Source of the DNA: a virus
Reading direction: 5' to 3' (one strand)
IMG/VR virus record: IMGVR_UViG_3300030041_000009
Span: 1-64,000 of that record
Length of the DNA: 64,000 nucleotides
The first letter of the stretch is position 1. Each line of letters begins with the position of its first letter. A program made the position numbers and the translations under genes. Below, one piece after another: positions 32,363 through 41,357 of the stretch. A model generated the notes under the pieces. The model was not told the DNA's origin. It saw only the letters and a list, made by a program, of their open reading frames with translations, and searched no databases.

Positions 32363-34208
32363 ATTTTATAAATTTTTCAACCTTTTTATTAGTATCTTCT
32401 TTTAAGTATATTTTATTCATTATATTAAATATATATTTAAAAAATTTTTTAAGTTCTTTTCGTTGAAATTTTCTTGAATCAATAAGAATATCACTATGTA
32501 TATTATTTAATTCAAATTTAGTATATATTGCTTTAAATAATATACTATTTTCTATAACACTATTATTTTTGAAATATATTCTTTCTAAATCATTACATTT
32601 TATTGTTCTATTTTTTATTTCATTAAATTCAGTCTCAATATAAATTTCATAAATTTTTCTTATTGTATTATTTTTAAATTTTGAAATAATATCTTTATCT
32701 ATAATATTATTAATCACAAGATAATTTAATATTTCTCTTTCATCATTTTCAATTAAAATATCATTTTCACTACTAATATTATTGATATCAAGTAGTTTTT
32801 TATTAACTTCATCAGGTGCAAATACTTTACCTTTTTCATCTGATTCATTCCATAGCATAGTTATTCCCCATTTAACTCCTGATATATCATTAATGATTTT
32901 ATTTCTAAATAAATCTAAAAACTTAATATCTTTATATGATTCTAATTTACATTTATTGAATATATTAGAGCAAGAACCTATACCATCATGCCCCCCTGCA
33001 ACAGTTCTATCATCATTATATCCCATATGAGTTTGAAAATTTTTTAATAAACCATCCATATATTTACCTAAATTATTAATCGGTAATCCTAATTTATCTT
33101 TTGGTAAATCTTCTTCTAACATATCTGACATTTTAGTTGTTAAATTTGCAAGTTGAAGAGTATTACCATATTGTAATAATACAAAATTTATTTTAGTATC
33201 ATTAGGTATGATGCCAGATTTTACATCTTGTGCAAAAATTGCTTTTGCTCTTAGAGCATTAGACCATGTACCAGATGGAACATACATAAGATTTACAATA
33301 ATTTGATATACAACTGGTTTAACTTGTAATTTTACTACATCTGAATTTATAATATTACCATCATTGTCATAATCTATATATGAAATATTTTGTGCGAATT
33401 TTTTCCAAAATTGTTCTTGTGAAGTGAATATAATTTTTTTACCATCTTCTGAGAATCCTTGATATTTTTCTCCAATACCTTTTGTTTTTATTTTCATTTG
33501 TGCTAATCTTAAATATGCATCAGATACAAAATCAGGTTCATCACCATTTTTGAAATTAGGATTGTTTTTAGGATAGAATATTTTAAATAACCTGAATATA
33601 TTATAAATTGATGGCTCTTGAGATGCATTTATAACTTCAATAAATGTTTTATGATCAGAACGTTTTAACATTTGATTAAATGATGCTGCAAAATTTAATT
33701 TTGCATTAGGCCCGCTAGCAATTTTTTTTAAATCAAAATCTAATATTCCTTTGATATCAACGTTATATTCTTCATATTTAGCAGAATCAACCATATCAAT
33801 CCAATCTTTAGTATCATTTGAAAACGGTATTCCTAATTGTAACGCTAAACCTTCAGCAGCAGAACCTGTATCAGTTTTTATGCTACCTTTCTTTTGAGCT
33901 ATTATTTTATCTTCTTCTGAAAAAACACCGTGATGATCAACGTAATAATTAAATATTTCGTCATCTGATGCAAAATCTAAAGTTATATTAATCAACGAGT
34001 CATCAAGTTTAAATGCTGAAACACCTTCTTGATAATCAATCAATCCATATTTGATAATTTTAAAATCATGATTAATTAAATAATTTTTCATTATTATTGC
34101 GGAAACAATTCCGTCTAAATCGTTGTGTGTAATTAAACATACATTTTTTCCAGATTTTCCTTTTTTAATCCAATAATTTATATTATTTGGAAGTCTTGGC
34201 GCTGCCAT
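32361..34208 (-). CDS. DHH-family phosphoesterase
   Basis: 615 aa. CLITHNDLDGIVSAIIM is motif I (Asp-x-Asp), ITLDFASDDE supplies motif II, YYVDHHGVF is the DHH motif near residue 90, and KTDTGSAAEGLALQLG is the following segment. Glycine-rich GGHDGIGS near 400 is the DHHA1-type substrate motif. The family cuts short RNA, DNA or cyclic dinucleotides; the substrate cannot be fixed. Possible roles are recycling host nucleic acid or degrading signalling nucleotides. The C-terminal 150 residues are a Lys/Asn-rich helical extension. It has a host-type promoter at 34236. Confidence 0.8.
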   Translation of the reverse strand: MAAPRLPNNINYWIKKGKSGKNVCLITHNDLDGIVSAIIMKNYLINHDFKIIKYGLIDYQEGVSAFKLDDSLINITLDFASDDEIFNYYVDHHGVFSEEDKIIAQKKGSIKTDTGSAAEGLALQLGIPFSNDTKDWIDMVDSAKYEEYNVDIKGILDFDLKKIASGPNAKLNFAASFNQMLKRSDHKTFIEVINASQEPSIYNIFRLFKIFYPKNNPNFKNGDEPDFVSDAYLRLAQMKIKTKGIGEKYQGFSEDGKKIIFTSQEQFWKKFAQNISYIDYDNDGNIINSDVVKLQVKPVVYQIIVNLMYVPSGTWSNALRAKAIFAQDVKSGIIPNDTKINFVLLQYGNTLQLANLTTKMSDMLEEDLPKDKLGLPINNLGKYMDGLLKNFQTHMGYNDDRTVAGGHDGIGSCSNIFNKCKLESYKDIKFLDLFRNKIINDISGVKWGITMLWNESDEKGKVFAPDEVNKKLLDINNISSENDILIENDEREILNYLVINNIIDKDIISKFKNNTIRKIYEIYIETEFNEIKNRTIKCNDLERIYFKNNSVIENSILFKAIYTKFELNNIHSDILIDSRKFQRKELKKFFKYIFNIMNKIYLKEDTNKKVEKFIK

Positions 34209-34235
34209 ATTTTTATATCTTTAATAATTAGATTA

Positions 34236-34243
34236 CAAAGATA
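34236..34243 (-). promoter_or_regulatory. Bacteroidota -7 promoter element TATCTTTG
   Basis: Minus-strand TATCTTTG, 28 bp before the DHH gene start. Confidence 0.6.
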
Positions 34244-34276
34244 CAAAATATTTTTTATATACAACTATTTAAGTGA

Positions 34277-34774
34277 TTATTTTTTCTTTGATAGTAAAGA
34301 TGTTATATCATTAATAAATTTCTCAGAATTTTTTGGATTCATATTTTCAATTATAGTAAAATTTTGATTCCCTTTAATTTTTATTCCTTCTGTAATTTTT
34401 CTTAATTCAGGTTTTGTTGAATAATATTTTAATAAAGTATTGACGAATTCATTAATATTCATTTTTAATTTTTCATTATATTTAACAATATGTAATTGAT
34501 TATCTTTTTTTCTAATAAAGTAATCAGTATCTGAATATTTATTTTTTATAGTTTCTAATATATCAGTTATATGTCCGCTATTAAATTTTATAATTTTTTC
34601 CTCTAATATTTCAATACTCAACATAGAGTCATCTTTAGGAGCTAGTAAAACTTCTTCTTTTATAGGTTTAATAACCTTTTCAATAGTTTCATCTACTGCA
34701 TTATTTGATGAAATATTATCAGATTCTATTTTTGTATCAATTATATTAAAATCTGTATATTTTTTAATAGGCAT
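34277..34774 (-). CDS. Hypothetical protein paralogous to the gene at 48550
   Basis: 165 aa. Starts MPIKKYTDFNIIDTKIESDN, tag-like. The C-terminal 100 residues (LHIVKYNEKLKMNINEFVNT, LLKYYSTKPELRK, IKIKGNQNFTII) align with LQCIKYNNKMGVNLTLLIEG, MKNYYEKDENIQK, LKIEGNDKFSII in the gene at 48550. Unknown function. Late-type box at 34791-34804. Confidence 0.6.
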   Translation of the reverse strand: MPIKKYTDFNIIDTKIESDNISSNNAVDETIEKVIKPIKEEVLLAPKDDSMLSIEILEEKIIKFNSGHITDILETIKNKYSDTDYFIRKKDNQLHIVKYNEKLKMNINEFVNTLLKYYSTKPELRKITEGIKIKGNQNFTIIENMNPKNSEKFINDITSLLSKKK

Positions 34775-34851
34775 ATTATATTGTTATTTTTTATTATATA
34801 TTAATAAATTAAAGTCATTTTTATTTTTTATTGAATAAAAGTTAATTATAT

Positions 34852-34889
34852 AAAAAAAGATTATTACTTTATAGTAATAATCTTTTTTT
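34852..34889. terminator. Long hairpin terminator
   Basis: AAAAAAAGATTATTACT / AGTAATAATCTTTTTTT arms after the gene at 34905. Confidence 0.8.
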
Positions 34890-34904
34890 GTGTTAAATAA
34901 TTAA

Positions 34905-35414
34905 TTAAATTTCTTGTGCTGGTACTTGAGATGCAGCAGATTGAGCACTTGGTTGAATAGTTGCTTGAACTTGTCCTTGTGCTGAGCCTGCAGGTTGAGC
35001 TTGTGCAGTTCTTGGTTGAACTTGTGCTTGTGCACCTTGTGCCTGTGGTTGAGCTTGTGAATCATCATTAAATTCATCTTGTGCACCTTGAGCTTGTGGT
35101 TGAGCCTGAACTGGTCCTTTATCTGAACCTGTTACTATTTCAACAGGAAGATTTTCTATGTTCAAATAATTTTCATTTGCCCATTGTACTAATCTTTCAG
35201 CTAATCTTTTTTCACCCATTTCTGCTCTTAAATCTTTACCAGAGCTTTCTTTTACTTTTTTGATGAATGATCCAACTAAAGATTTAGGAAGATCAACATC
35301 AACACTAACTCTATAAAAATCATCAATAGCATCTACCATTTCATTTATTGCTGAATCTTGTGTAATAGATTTCTTACCTTTGAAATCGTTTAAACTTAAA
35401 ATATTTTTTGTCAT
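34905..35414 (-). CDS. Probable structural protein with Gln/Ala/Pro repeats
   Basis: 169 aa. Starts MTKNILSLNDFKGKKSITQD. Ordered helical part (VSVDVDLPKSLVGSFIKKVK and RLVQWANENYLNIENLPVEI) to residue ~105, then QAQPQAQGAQ-type repeats to the end. High expression is suggested by two late-type boxes upstream and a strong terminator. Possibly a head or internal virion protein. Confidence 0.6.
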   Translation of the reverse strand: MTKNILSLNDFKGKKSITQDSAINEMVDAIDDFYRVSVDVDLPKSLVGSFIKKVKESSGKDLRAEMGEKRLAERLVQWANENYLNIENLPVEIVTGSDKGPVQAQPQAQGAQDEFNDDSQAQPQAQGAQAQVQPRTAQAQPAGSAQGQVQATIQPSAQSAASQVPAQEI

Positions 35415-35434
35415 TTTGTTGATATTATTTTTTT

Positions 35435-35465
35435 TTATTTATATATTAATTTTATTTATATATTA
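35435..35465 (-). promoter_or_regulatory. Two late-promoter-like boxes
   Basis: TTAATATATAAATAA at 35435-35449 and TTAATATATAAATA at 35452-35465, minus strand, upstream of the gene at 34905. TATAAATA is the T4 late -10 consensus. The remaining gap to 35599 has no other feature I can support. Confidence 0.45.
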
Positions 35466-35599
35466 AAATTCATATGCCTATTTTTATTCAAGTATATATA
35501 TTAAATAAAAAAACTCATTTTTTGATTTTTTTATACTAAATAATTAATTAAACTTTATAAGAAAAATATTATAAATAAATCAAATTGAATAATTAAAAT

Positions 35600-36091
35600 A
35601 TGAAAATAAATATTATTGTAGCAGCATCAGAAAATTGGGTTATCGGTAATGATAATAAATTATTATGGAAACTTAGTAATGATCTTAAAAAATTTAAAGA
35701 ATTAACTCTAAATAAACCTATTATAATGGGTGATAAAACATTTTACTCTTTACCAAAAGGCGCATTACCAAATAGAATAAACATTATACTGACATTAGAT
35801 GAGAGTTTTAATGAACCTAATACAATTGCTGCATATTCAATAGAAGATGCTTTAAAAACAGCCGAAATGTATGGAGATGATGTTTTTATAACAGGCGGAG
35901 GTGGTATATATAAACAATTTTTAAATATTTCAGATACTGTATATTTAACTGTAGTTCATACAATTATAGATGGAGATACTAAATTTCCAGAACTTGATGA
36001 TAAATGGATTTGTATATCTGAAAAATTTGAATCAAAAGATGAAAAAAATGATTACGACCATACTTATAAAATATATAATAGAAAGATATGA
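35600..36091 (+). CDS. folA: Dihydrofolate reductase
   Basis: 163 aa, normal length. INIIVAASENWVIGNDNKLL and WKLSNDLKKFKELT carry the substrate-binding Trp and Asp. KPIIMGDKTFYSLPKGALPN is the loop where most enzymes have GR(K/H)T; here Arg is Asp. DDVFITGGGGIYKQFL is the cofactor motif. Makes tetrahydrofolate for thymidylate synthesis. The start of a rightward operon with a small gene and phoH. Start chosen for the MKINIIVA strand. Confidence 0.93.
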   Translation: MKINIIVAASENWVIGNDNKLLWKLSNDLKKFKELTLNKPIIMGDKTFYSLPKGALPNRINIILTLDESFNEPNTIAAYSIEDALKTAEMYGDDVFITGGGGIYKQFLNISDTVYLTVVHTIIDGDTKFPELDDKWICISEKFESKDEKNDYDHTYKIYNRKI

Positions 36092-36339
36092 TAATATTAA
36101 AACGTAGTAAAATAAATGCGATGATAGAATTATTAAATCATAATAATTCATACATAGAAAATGATGATACTGAATATCTAATGAGTCACATATATAAAAC
36201 TTTAGAAATAAGAAAGAAAATTTCTATTAATAATAATTTTACTTCTGATGAATTTAAAGAAACTGCAAATTTTGTGAAATTATTGAACAATGAAGAATAT
36301 GAAAAATTAACAAATTATTACGTTGATGAAAATCAATAA
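36088..36339 (+). CDS. Small hypothetical helical protein, 83 aa
   Basis: Overlaps the end of the DHFR gene by 4 bp (ATGA). Starts MIILKRSKINAMIELLNHNN. Acidic, helical, unknown. Confidence 0.6.
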   Translation: MIILKRSKINAMIELLNHNNSYIENDDTEYLMSHIYKTLEIRKKISINNNFTSDEFKETANFVKLLNNEEYEKLTNYYVDENQ

Positions 36340-36359
36340 AACAAAAAAAATTAAAATTA

Positions 36360-37694
36360 ATGGCTAAAAAAGAAAAAAGTGATAAAATATTTGTACTCGA
36401 TACAAGTGTAATACTTTATGATCACAATGCAATTTACAATTTCGAAGAAAATGATGTCGCAATTCCTATTACAGTTTTTGAAGAATTAGACGATTTTAAA
36501 AAAGGTAACGATACAATTAATTACGAAGCAAGAGAATTTATTAGAAAAACAGACAAATTAGCAGCAAAAAATAATTTGAGTGATTGGATTTCTATTGGTA
36601 AAGGTAAAGGAAATTTGAAAGTTGTGATGAATGAAACTACTGGAACAACAGATGCTTGCGTAGTTTTTAAAACTACAAAACCAGATCATTTGATTTTAAA
36701 TACAGCAATCTCATTATCAGAAGAATATCCTAATAAAAAGATTATACTTGTATCAAAAGATATAAATCTGAGATTAAAAGCTAAATCATTAAATATTAAC
36801 GCAGAAGATTATTTAACAGGTAAAATCAAAGATACTGATAAATTATTTACAGGTAGATCAACAATAGAACTTGACGACGATGAAATAATTACAAAATTAT
36901 ATCAAAATAAAGTTTGTACACCTCAAGAATTAGGTATCACAGATCTATTAAATAATAAATATTTAATTATTAAATCTTCAACATCATCTGCATTAGCATA
37001 TTACAATTCTTTAACTCAACAAGTAGAAAGAATTGATAAAGAAACTTGTTATAAAATAACTCCAAGAAATTCAGAACAAATTTTTGCTCTACACGCATTA
37101 TTAAATCCTGATGTTAAATTAGTTTCATTACAAGGAGTCGCCGGTACAGGTAAAACATTGCTAGCATTGGCTGCAGCACTTCAGCAAAAAAGAAATTTTA
37201 AACAAATATTTTTGGCAAGACCAATTATACCTCTAAGTAACTCATCAATAGGCTATTTACCTGGCGATGTGTCGGAAAAAATATCCCCATATATGCTTGC
37301 ATTGTTCGATAACTTAAAATTTATACAAAGTCAGTTTAAAGATACTGATAAAGAATATAAATTTATTCAAGATTGTGTTAAAGAAGAAAAATTAGTAATT
37401 ACTCCGTTAGCATATATTCGTGGACGTAGTATTTCAAATGTATTTTTTATAGTAGACGAATCCCAAAATCTAACTCCTCACGAAATTAAGACTATTATAA
37501 CTAGAGCAGGAGAAGGAACTAAAATAGTATTCACTGGAGATATAAATCAAATTGATACTCCTTATTTAGATGCACAAAGTAATGGATTATCACATATGAT
37601 TGCTAAAATAAAAGGACAACCTATTTATTCTCACGTAACATTGGTAAAAGGAGAAAGATCCGAATTAGCAAATATCGCAAATGAATTATTATAA
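36360..37694 (+). CDS. phoH: PIN-PhoH fusion ATPase
   Basis: 444 aa. The N-terminal PIN ribonuclease domain runs from FVLDTSVILYDHNAI to about residue 160 with VPITVFEELDDF-type acidic residues (AIPITVFEELDDF, TTDACVVF). The C-terminal PhoH ATPase has the P-loop LQGVAGTGKTLLALAAAL, FIVDESQNLTPHEIKTIITR (Walker B) and FTGDINQIDTPYLD. This is the PhoH2 layout; PIN-PhoH proteins unwind and cut RNA. Common in large phages. Followed by a strong terminator. Confidence 0.92.
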   Translation: MAKKEKSDKIFVLDTSVILYDHNAIYNFEENDVAIPITVFEELDDFKKGNDTINYEAREFIRKTDKLAAKNNLSDWISIGKGKGNLKVVMNETTGTTDACVVFKTTKPDHLILNTAISLSEEYPNKKIILVSKDINLRLKAKSLNINAEDYLTGKIKDTDKLFTGRSTIELDDDEIITKLYQNKVCTPQELGITDLLNNKYLIIKSSTSSALAYYNSLTQQVERIDKETCYKITPRNSEQIFALHALLNPDVKLVSLQGVAGTGKTLLALAAALQQKRNFKQIFLARPIIPLSNSSIGYLPGDVSEKISPYMLALFDNLKFIQSQFKDTDKEYKFIQDCVKEEKLVITPLAYIRGRSISNVFFIVDESQNLTPHEIKTIITRAGEGTKIVFTGDINQIDTPYLDAQSNGLSHMIAKIKGQPIYSHVTLVKGERSELANIANELL

Positions 37695-37696
37695 AT

Positions 37697-37726
37697 AAAA
37701 AAGCTACTCATTTGAGTAGCTTTTTT
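37697..37726. terminator. Hairpin terminator
   Basis: AAAAAAGCTACTCA / TGAGTAGCTTTTTT between convergent phoH and the gene at 37727. Confidence 0.85.
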
Positions 37727-38578
37727 TTATTTTTCTTTTTTAAGTTTAACAGCATCTTTAATACTAAATTTTTTAATTACTAGAGGATCATCAGGAGATT
37801 CAATATAAACATCTTTACCGTCAATTCTATTCACACGTCCATTCATAATATCATTATCTATGTATACACCAGCATTAAGAATTGATCTTTCTTTTGGTGT
37901 TTGTGGATCGATAACATTAAAGTCTGATATTTTTTTAACCCATTGTGCTTTTACTGCACCTATGCCGAAGTTTGGATCAGATTTAGGTTCTTCTTCTTGA
38001 CCTAACATAGTATATTTAGGCATTTCATTTGATTCTGTTATTTCATCAATTTTTAAATAATCATACAAATCTTCAACTTCTTTATCACTAATTGAATTTA
38101 ATGCATCTTCATCAATATCTGAGTTACTATTAAGTATTTCTTTTTTTAAAGTTTCAATATATTCACTATATTCGTCATATGCAGGTTTAGCTTCTACAGA
38201 ATCTCTACTATAATATTCTTTTATTACATCTTTTGCTACATCAGTTCTTTTTGTCTTTGTTACATTTTCTTCTTTCCAATTATCATCAAAATCTTTAAAT
38301 TTTAATACATTTTCAATATTTTTCATATTACTATAATTATTTTCTTTTATTGATTGATTTACTAATTTAGATTTGAACGCAATTGTTTGTAGTTTACTAT
38401 CCTTTGCAGCAAATTCATCCCAGCTTTCTATATGATGATCAACTGCATTACCTATATATTGAAGATTTGGAATGCCTTTATTCATTCTATCATTGGTTGT
38501 TAAATCTCCGATATCTTTTCCTTTGGTCTCTGCTCTTAATTTTTTTAATTGTCGAATACTAGTTTCTCTTGGTAACAT
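37727..38578 (-). CDS. Probable head-assembly protein with TKRT motif
   Basis: 283 aa. Starts MLPRETSIRQLKKLRAETKG. Residues ~84-105 (MKNIENVLKFKDFDDNWKEE) look like an internal version of the N-terminal tag. It is followed by VTKTKRTDVAKDVIKEYYS, the motif found twice in the gene at 26320. Acidic middle with coiled coil; C-terminal small beta domain (MNGRVNRIDGKDVYIESPDD). Late-type box TTAATATATACATAAAAAAT upstream (38587-38612). Confidence 0.6.
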   Translation of the reverse strand: MLPRETSIRQLKKLRAETKGKDIGDLTTNDRMNKGIPNLQYIGNAVDHHIESWDEFAAKDSKLQTIAFKSKLVNQSIKENNYSNMKNIENVLKFKDFDDNWKEENVTKTKRTDVAKDVIKEYYSRDSVEAKPAYDEYSEYIETLKKEILNSNSDIDEDALNSISDKEVEDLYDYLKIDEITESNEMPKYTMLGQEEEPKSDPNFGIGAVKAQWVKKISDFNVIDPQTPKERSILNAGVYIDNDIMNGRVNRIDGKDVYIESPDDPLVIKKFSIKDAVKLKKEK

Positions 38579-38636
38579 ATTAAGTTGTTATTTTTTATGT
38601 ATATATTAAAAACCGTTTTCCGTTTTTTTATAAAAA

Positions 38637-38664
38637 AATGTTGTGAAAATTAATTCACAACATT
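38637..38664. terminator. Hairpin terminator
   Basis: AATGTTGTGAA / TTCACAACATT arms; the stop codon of the gene at 38650 lies in it. Confidence 0.65.
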
Positions 38665-39177
38665 ATCATTTTTCTTTTCCATTATTTTTATTAATTCAAG
38701 AATTTTTGTTTTTTCATTAAATGTTTGAATTTCTTTATCAGAAATTTCTAATGGTTTAAAATGTAAAACTATTTCACCTCCTGCTAATTTGTGTAATTTA
38801 CCTTCAACAGTATGCCAATCTAAAATTCTGTGAATTCCTTCTATATGTGAAATTACATTTTCATTTTTTGATATTTTAATAGCATGTTTTTTATTTCTTT
38901 TATAAATTTCAATCGAAGGACATCCTTGATTACTAATAATACCAATCTCTTTAGAATTTTCATCAAATAATTTAGAATAAATAGTGAACTCTATGTTACA
39001 ACGCTTTGTTGTATATCCAAGTGATATACATATATCTTCCATAAAATTAATATTAAATACATCATTTATGACATAGTATTCCATTATACCATATTTTTCA
39101 ATTATTGGATTTTTAATATTATTATTTTTTCCTATCCATTCTTCTTTTGTCATATTTGTCATTTTACCAACAATCAT
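38650..39177 (-). CDS. Hypothetical protein, 175 aa
   Basis: Start at 39177 (MIVGKMTNMTKEEWIGKNNN) overlaps the upstream gene by 14 bp; an internal ATG at MTNM is an alternative. HRILDWHTVEGKLHKLAGGE is the best-conserved-looking part. Function unknown. Confidence 0.55.
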   Translation of the reverse strand: MIVGKMTNMTKEEWIGKNNNIKNPIIEKYGIMEYYVINDVFNINFMEDICISLGYTTKRCNIEFTIYSKLFDENSKEIGIISNQGCPSIEIYKRNKKHAIKISKNENVISHIEGIHRILDWHTVEGKLHKLAGGEIVLHFKPLEISDKEIQTFNEKTKILELIKIMEKKNDNVVN

Positions 39178-39370
39178 AATCAGTTATATTTTCTTCTTTT
39201 TTTAAAAGATTATCAATTATAATTACTGCAGTTCCTATTCCTGTTGGAGTAAATCTATAACTAAATCTACCGCCTATTGCTGTTTTCGGTGATTTTTTCT
39301 TTTTCTCTTGTTTTTTGATCCATTCATTTGCAGATTTTTCTTCTTTTTCATTTAAATAATATGTTATCAT
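39164..39370 (-). CDS. Small hypothetical protein, 68 aa
   Basis: Starts MITYYLNEKEEKSANEWIKK with a Lys run, then GGRFSYRFTPTGIGTAVIII. Function unknown; three bp from the next gene upstream. Confidence 0.55.
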   Translation of the reverse strand: MITYYLNEKEEKSANEWIKKQEKKKKSPKTAIGGRFSYRFTPTGIGTAVIIIDNLLKKEENITDYDCW

Positions 39371-39373
39371 AAT

Positions 39374-39613
39374 TTAATATATTTTTAATTGTTCAAGTTT
39401 TTGCTTACGAATATCTTGTTTACAAAAATGATGATAATCTATTAATCTAATAGTAATTAATTTCATTCTATTTTTTGCAAGTTCTATATCAAAATATTTT
39501 ACTGAATAACAAGCTAAATCATCAGTATACGTAGATAATTTTATATCTTTTATTATATTTTCACCTAATGAATTTATAGATTTTAAATAATTTTTAACTG
39601 ATGTATTTTTCAT
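39374..39613 (-). CDS. Small hypothetical protein with basic tail, 79 aa
   Basis: Starts MKNTSVKNYLKSINSLGENI, ends CKQDIRKQKLEQLKIY. Adds another distinct N-terminus to the set with the same tail. Overlaps the upstream gene by one base. Confidence 0.6.
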   Translation of the reverse strand: MKNTSVKNYLKSINSLGENIIKDIKLSTYTDDLACYSVKYFDIELAKNRMKLITIRLIDYHHFCKQDIRKQKLEQLKIY

Positions 39614-40023
39614 TATTTTAATTTCTTAATTGTTTTAATTTTTATATCTATCATTGATATCAATCTATTTATTTCTTGAGAATGAATGCCACCCTGTGAT
39701 ATTTTAATTAAATATTGAATATTTATATTATATAAATCTTCTAATATGGTAATTGTATCAGAATTATTTATCAAAGTTTCAAGTTCTGTACTATCATTCC
39801 AAAAAATTTTATTTTTCCTTGTAGAATTAGTAGTAATTATTATTAATGAAGAAAATAAAAAAGATATATAAAGCGCCAATTTAAGCATAATATTAACTGA
39901 AATATCTTTATCTATAGTAATAAAATAAACCATCGAATAAATAATAATAAAATATATCACGAATGATATACCAAAAATAATCCATAAAGAACATTTACTA
40001 AAAAATTTAGTTATTGCTTTCAT
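39613..40023 (-). CDS. Membrane protein, 136 aa, two TM segments
   Basis: Starts MKAITKFFSKCSLWIIFGIS. Two hydrophobic helices (residues 12-35 and 44-65), then a soluble helical domain. The first 14 residues match the 34-aa gene just upstream (MKAINNFFSK), so one arose from the other by local duplication. Confidence 0.6.
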   Translation of the reverse strand: MKAITKFFSKCSLWIIFGISFVIYFIIIYSMVYFITIDKDISVNIMLKLALYISFLFSSLIIITTNSTRKNKIFWNDSTELETLINNSDTITILEDLYNINIQYLIKISQGGIHSQEINRLISMIDIKIKTIKKLK

Positions 40024-40027
40024 AATT

Positions 40028-40132
40028 TTATTTTTTTAAACTGAAATAATATAGAATTAACCATGATAAAACTAATATAATAAAAATAATTAACAAATAA
40101 TATTTACTAAAAAAATTATTTATTGCTTTCAT
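40028..40132 (-). CDS. 34-aa single-span membrane peptide, paralogue of its neighbour
   Basis: ATG at 40132, TAA at 40028-40030. Reads MKAINNFFSKYYLLIIFIIL, then VLSWLILYYFSLKK. One transmembrane segment. The 5' flank ATTGCTTTCATAATTTTATT is repeated before both genes. Phage small membrane peptides can be lysis or superinfection factors, but nothing specific shows here. Confidence 0.5.
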   Translation of the reverse strand: MKAINNFFSKYYLLIIFIILVLSWLILYYFSLKK

Positions 40133-40165
40133 AATTTTATTTTTTAAATGTAAATACTAAAAAGT

Positions 40166-40498
40166 TTATAAACCTATGCTTATGAATAATATCAAACAAT
40201 TACTTTTAAATTTATTTGAGAAAATAGAATACATATTTAAAAATATAGTAAATTCGCTAATCAATTCTTTAAATTTTATATCTGCATCTTCTTGACTCAT
40301 TTTATTATCAAGTACATAATTTTTAATATCAATCATTCTATTTGATAAACTAAATACTTTTTCGACCATTTTGTCAGAAAAAACTCCAATCAAATCAAAT
40401 GTTTCCATTAATTTGTTGAAAGATTTATAATTATCAATATTATTATCATTTATCCAAGAATTTTCTAAATTAAAACTATAGTCTGATTTCATTTCCAT
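40166..40498 (-). CDS. Hypothetical helical protein, 110 aa
   Basis: Starts MEMKSDYSFNLENSWINDNN; helical with a hydrophobic end FSNKFKSNCLILFISIGL. Own promoter at 40528. Function unknown. Confidence 0.55.
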   Translation of the reverse strand: MEMKSDYSFNLENSWINDNNIDNYKSFNKLMETFDLIGVFSDKMVEKVFSLSNRMIDIKNYVLDNKMSQEDADIKFKELISEFTIFLNMYSIFSNKFKSNCLILFISIGL

Positions 40499-40527
40499 TT
40501 ACATTTGTTTGTTTAATTAATAATGTA

Positions 40528-40535
40528 CAAAGATA
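40528..40535 (-). promoter_or_regulatory. Bacteroidota -7 promoter element TATCTTTG
   Basis: Minus-strand TATCTTTG, 30 bp before the start at 40498. Confidence 0.6.
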
Positions 40536-40565
40536 ATAAAAATAATATGTAGTTCATTACATTTT

Positions 40566-40793
40566 TTATTTATTTAATTTTTTTTTAATGTTTTTTGAAT
40601 TAGATATTTTTTCAAGATTTTTTAATTTTTTAATTCTTTCTTCCTTTTTCTTTCTTTTGTTTTCGTATTTTTTTAATATTTCTGCAGTTTTAAAATTAAT
40701 AATTATAAAATCTCCTGATCCTGAAAGTTTTTTATTATGTATCAGATTAGATGCATCTAATAATTTTTGATAAAGTTCATTATTAATCGACAT
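40566..40793 (-). CDS. Small basic protein, 75 aa
   Basis: Starts MSINNELYQKLLDASNLIHN, then a very basic KKKEERIKKLKNLEK end. Overlaps the end of the upstream gene by 11 bp. Function unknown. Confidence 0.55.
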   Translation of the reverse strand: MSINNELYQKLLDASNLIHNKKLSGSGDFIIINFKTAEILKKYENKRKKKEERIKKLKNLEKISNSKNIKKKLNK

Positions 40794-41265
40794 TTAATTT
40801 TTTTAATTTTTTGCTTCTTATATATTTAACAATATTAGAATTTTTATTAATTATATCATTACTAATATAACGAATACAATTTTCTTCTACTTCACAATAA
40901 TTATTGTAACAATTTTTTAATTTACATGCATCATATTTATCATAAGAATCCCATTCAATTCTTTTATTCGGACAATTTTCATCAATAAAATTAATAAATT
41001 TTTTCTTATTTTCAATATTAATATATCTATTCTTTGATGTTTTTATATCTGTTTTTATTGTGAAAGTTTTTAATGCACTTGATGATATAGTTAATTCTAT
41101 TTCAGCCTCATTATCTCTTATGGTGTATCCCGTTATTGAATCATAATCAATTATTGTGAATTCATGATAACAACTAAATTTACAATAACTTAAAGTTATT
41201 TCAGTTAATGATACAATTATATCTCTTACTTTAAATTCTGGATTTAAATAAATTGGAATTACCAT
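40783..41265 (-). CDS. Hypothetical Cys-containing protein with basic tail, 160 aa
   Basis: Starts MVIPIYLNPEFKVRDIIVSL. Beta-rich first half; YDACKLKNCYNNYCEVEENC gives a Cys cluster that could bind metal. Ends KYIRSKKLKKLNVD, the recurrent tail. Promoter at 41279. Confidence 0.6.
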   Translation of the reverse strand: MVIPIYLNPEFKVRDIIVSLTEITLSYCKFSCYHEFTIIDYDSITGYTIRDNEAEIELTISSSALKTFTIKTDIKTSKNRYINIENKKKFINFIDENCPNKRIEWDSYDKYDACKLKNCYNNYCEVEENCIRYISNDIINKNSNIVKYIRSKKLKKLNVD

Positions 41266-41278
41266 ATTATATTTTTTT

Positions 41279-41286
41279 CAAAGATA
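41279..41286 (-). promoter_or_regulatory. Bacteroidota -7 promoter element TATCTTTG
   Basis: Minus-strand TATCTTTG, 14 bp before the start at 41265. Confidence 0.55.
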
Positions 41287-41332
41287 ATAAAAAAAAATTG
41301 AATTACCTACTATTTTAAAAATATTTATATAA

Positions 41333-41357
41333 AAAAAGTCCCATAAAGAGACTTTTT
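41333..41357. terminator. Hairpin terminator
   Basis: AAAAAGTC / GACTTTTT arms (imperfect inner part) just beyond the tRNA-like sequence at 41364. Confidence 0.6.
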
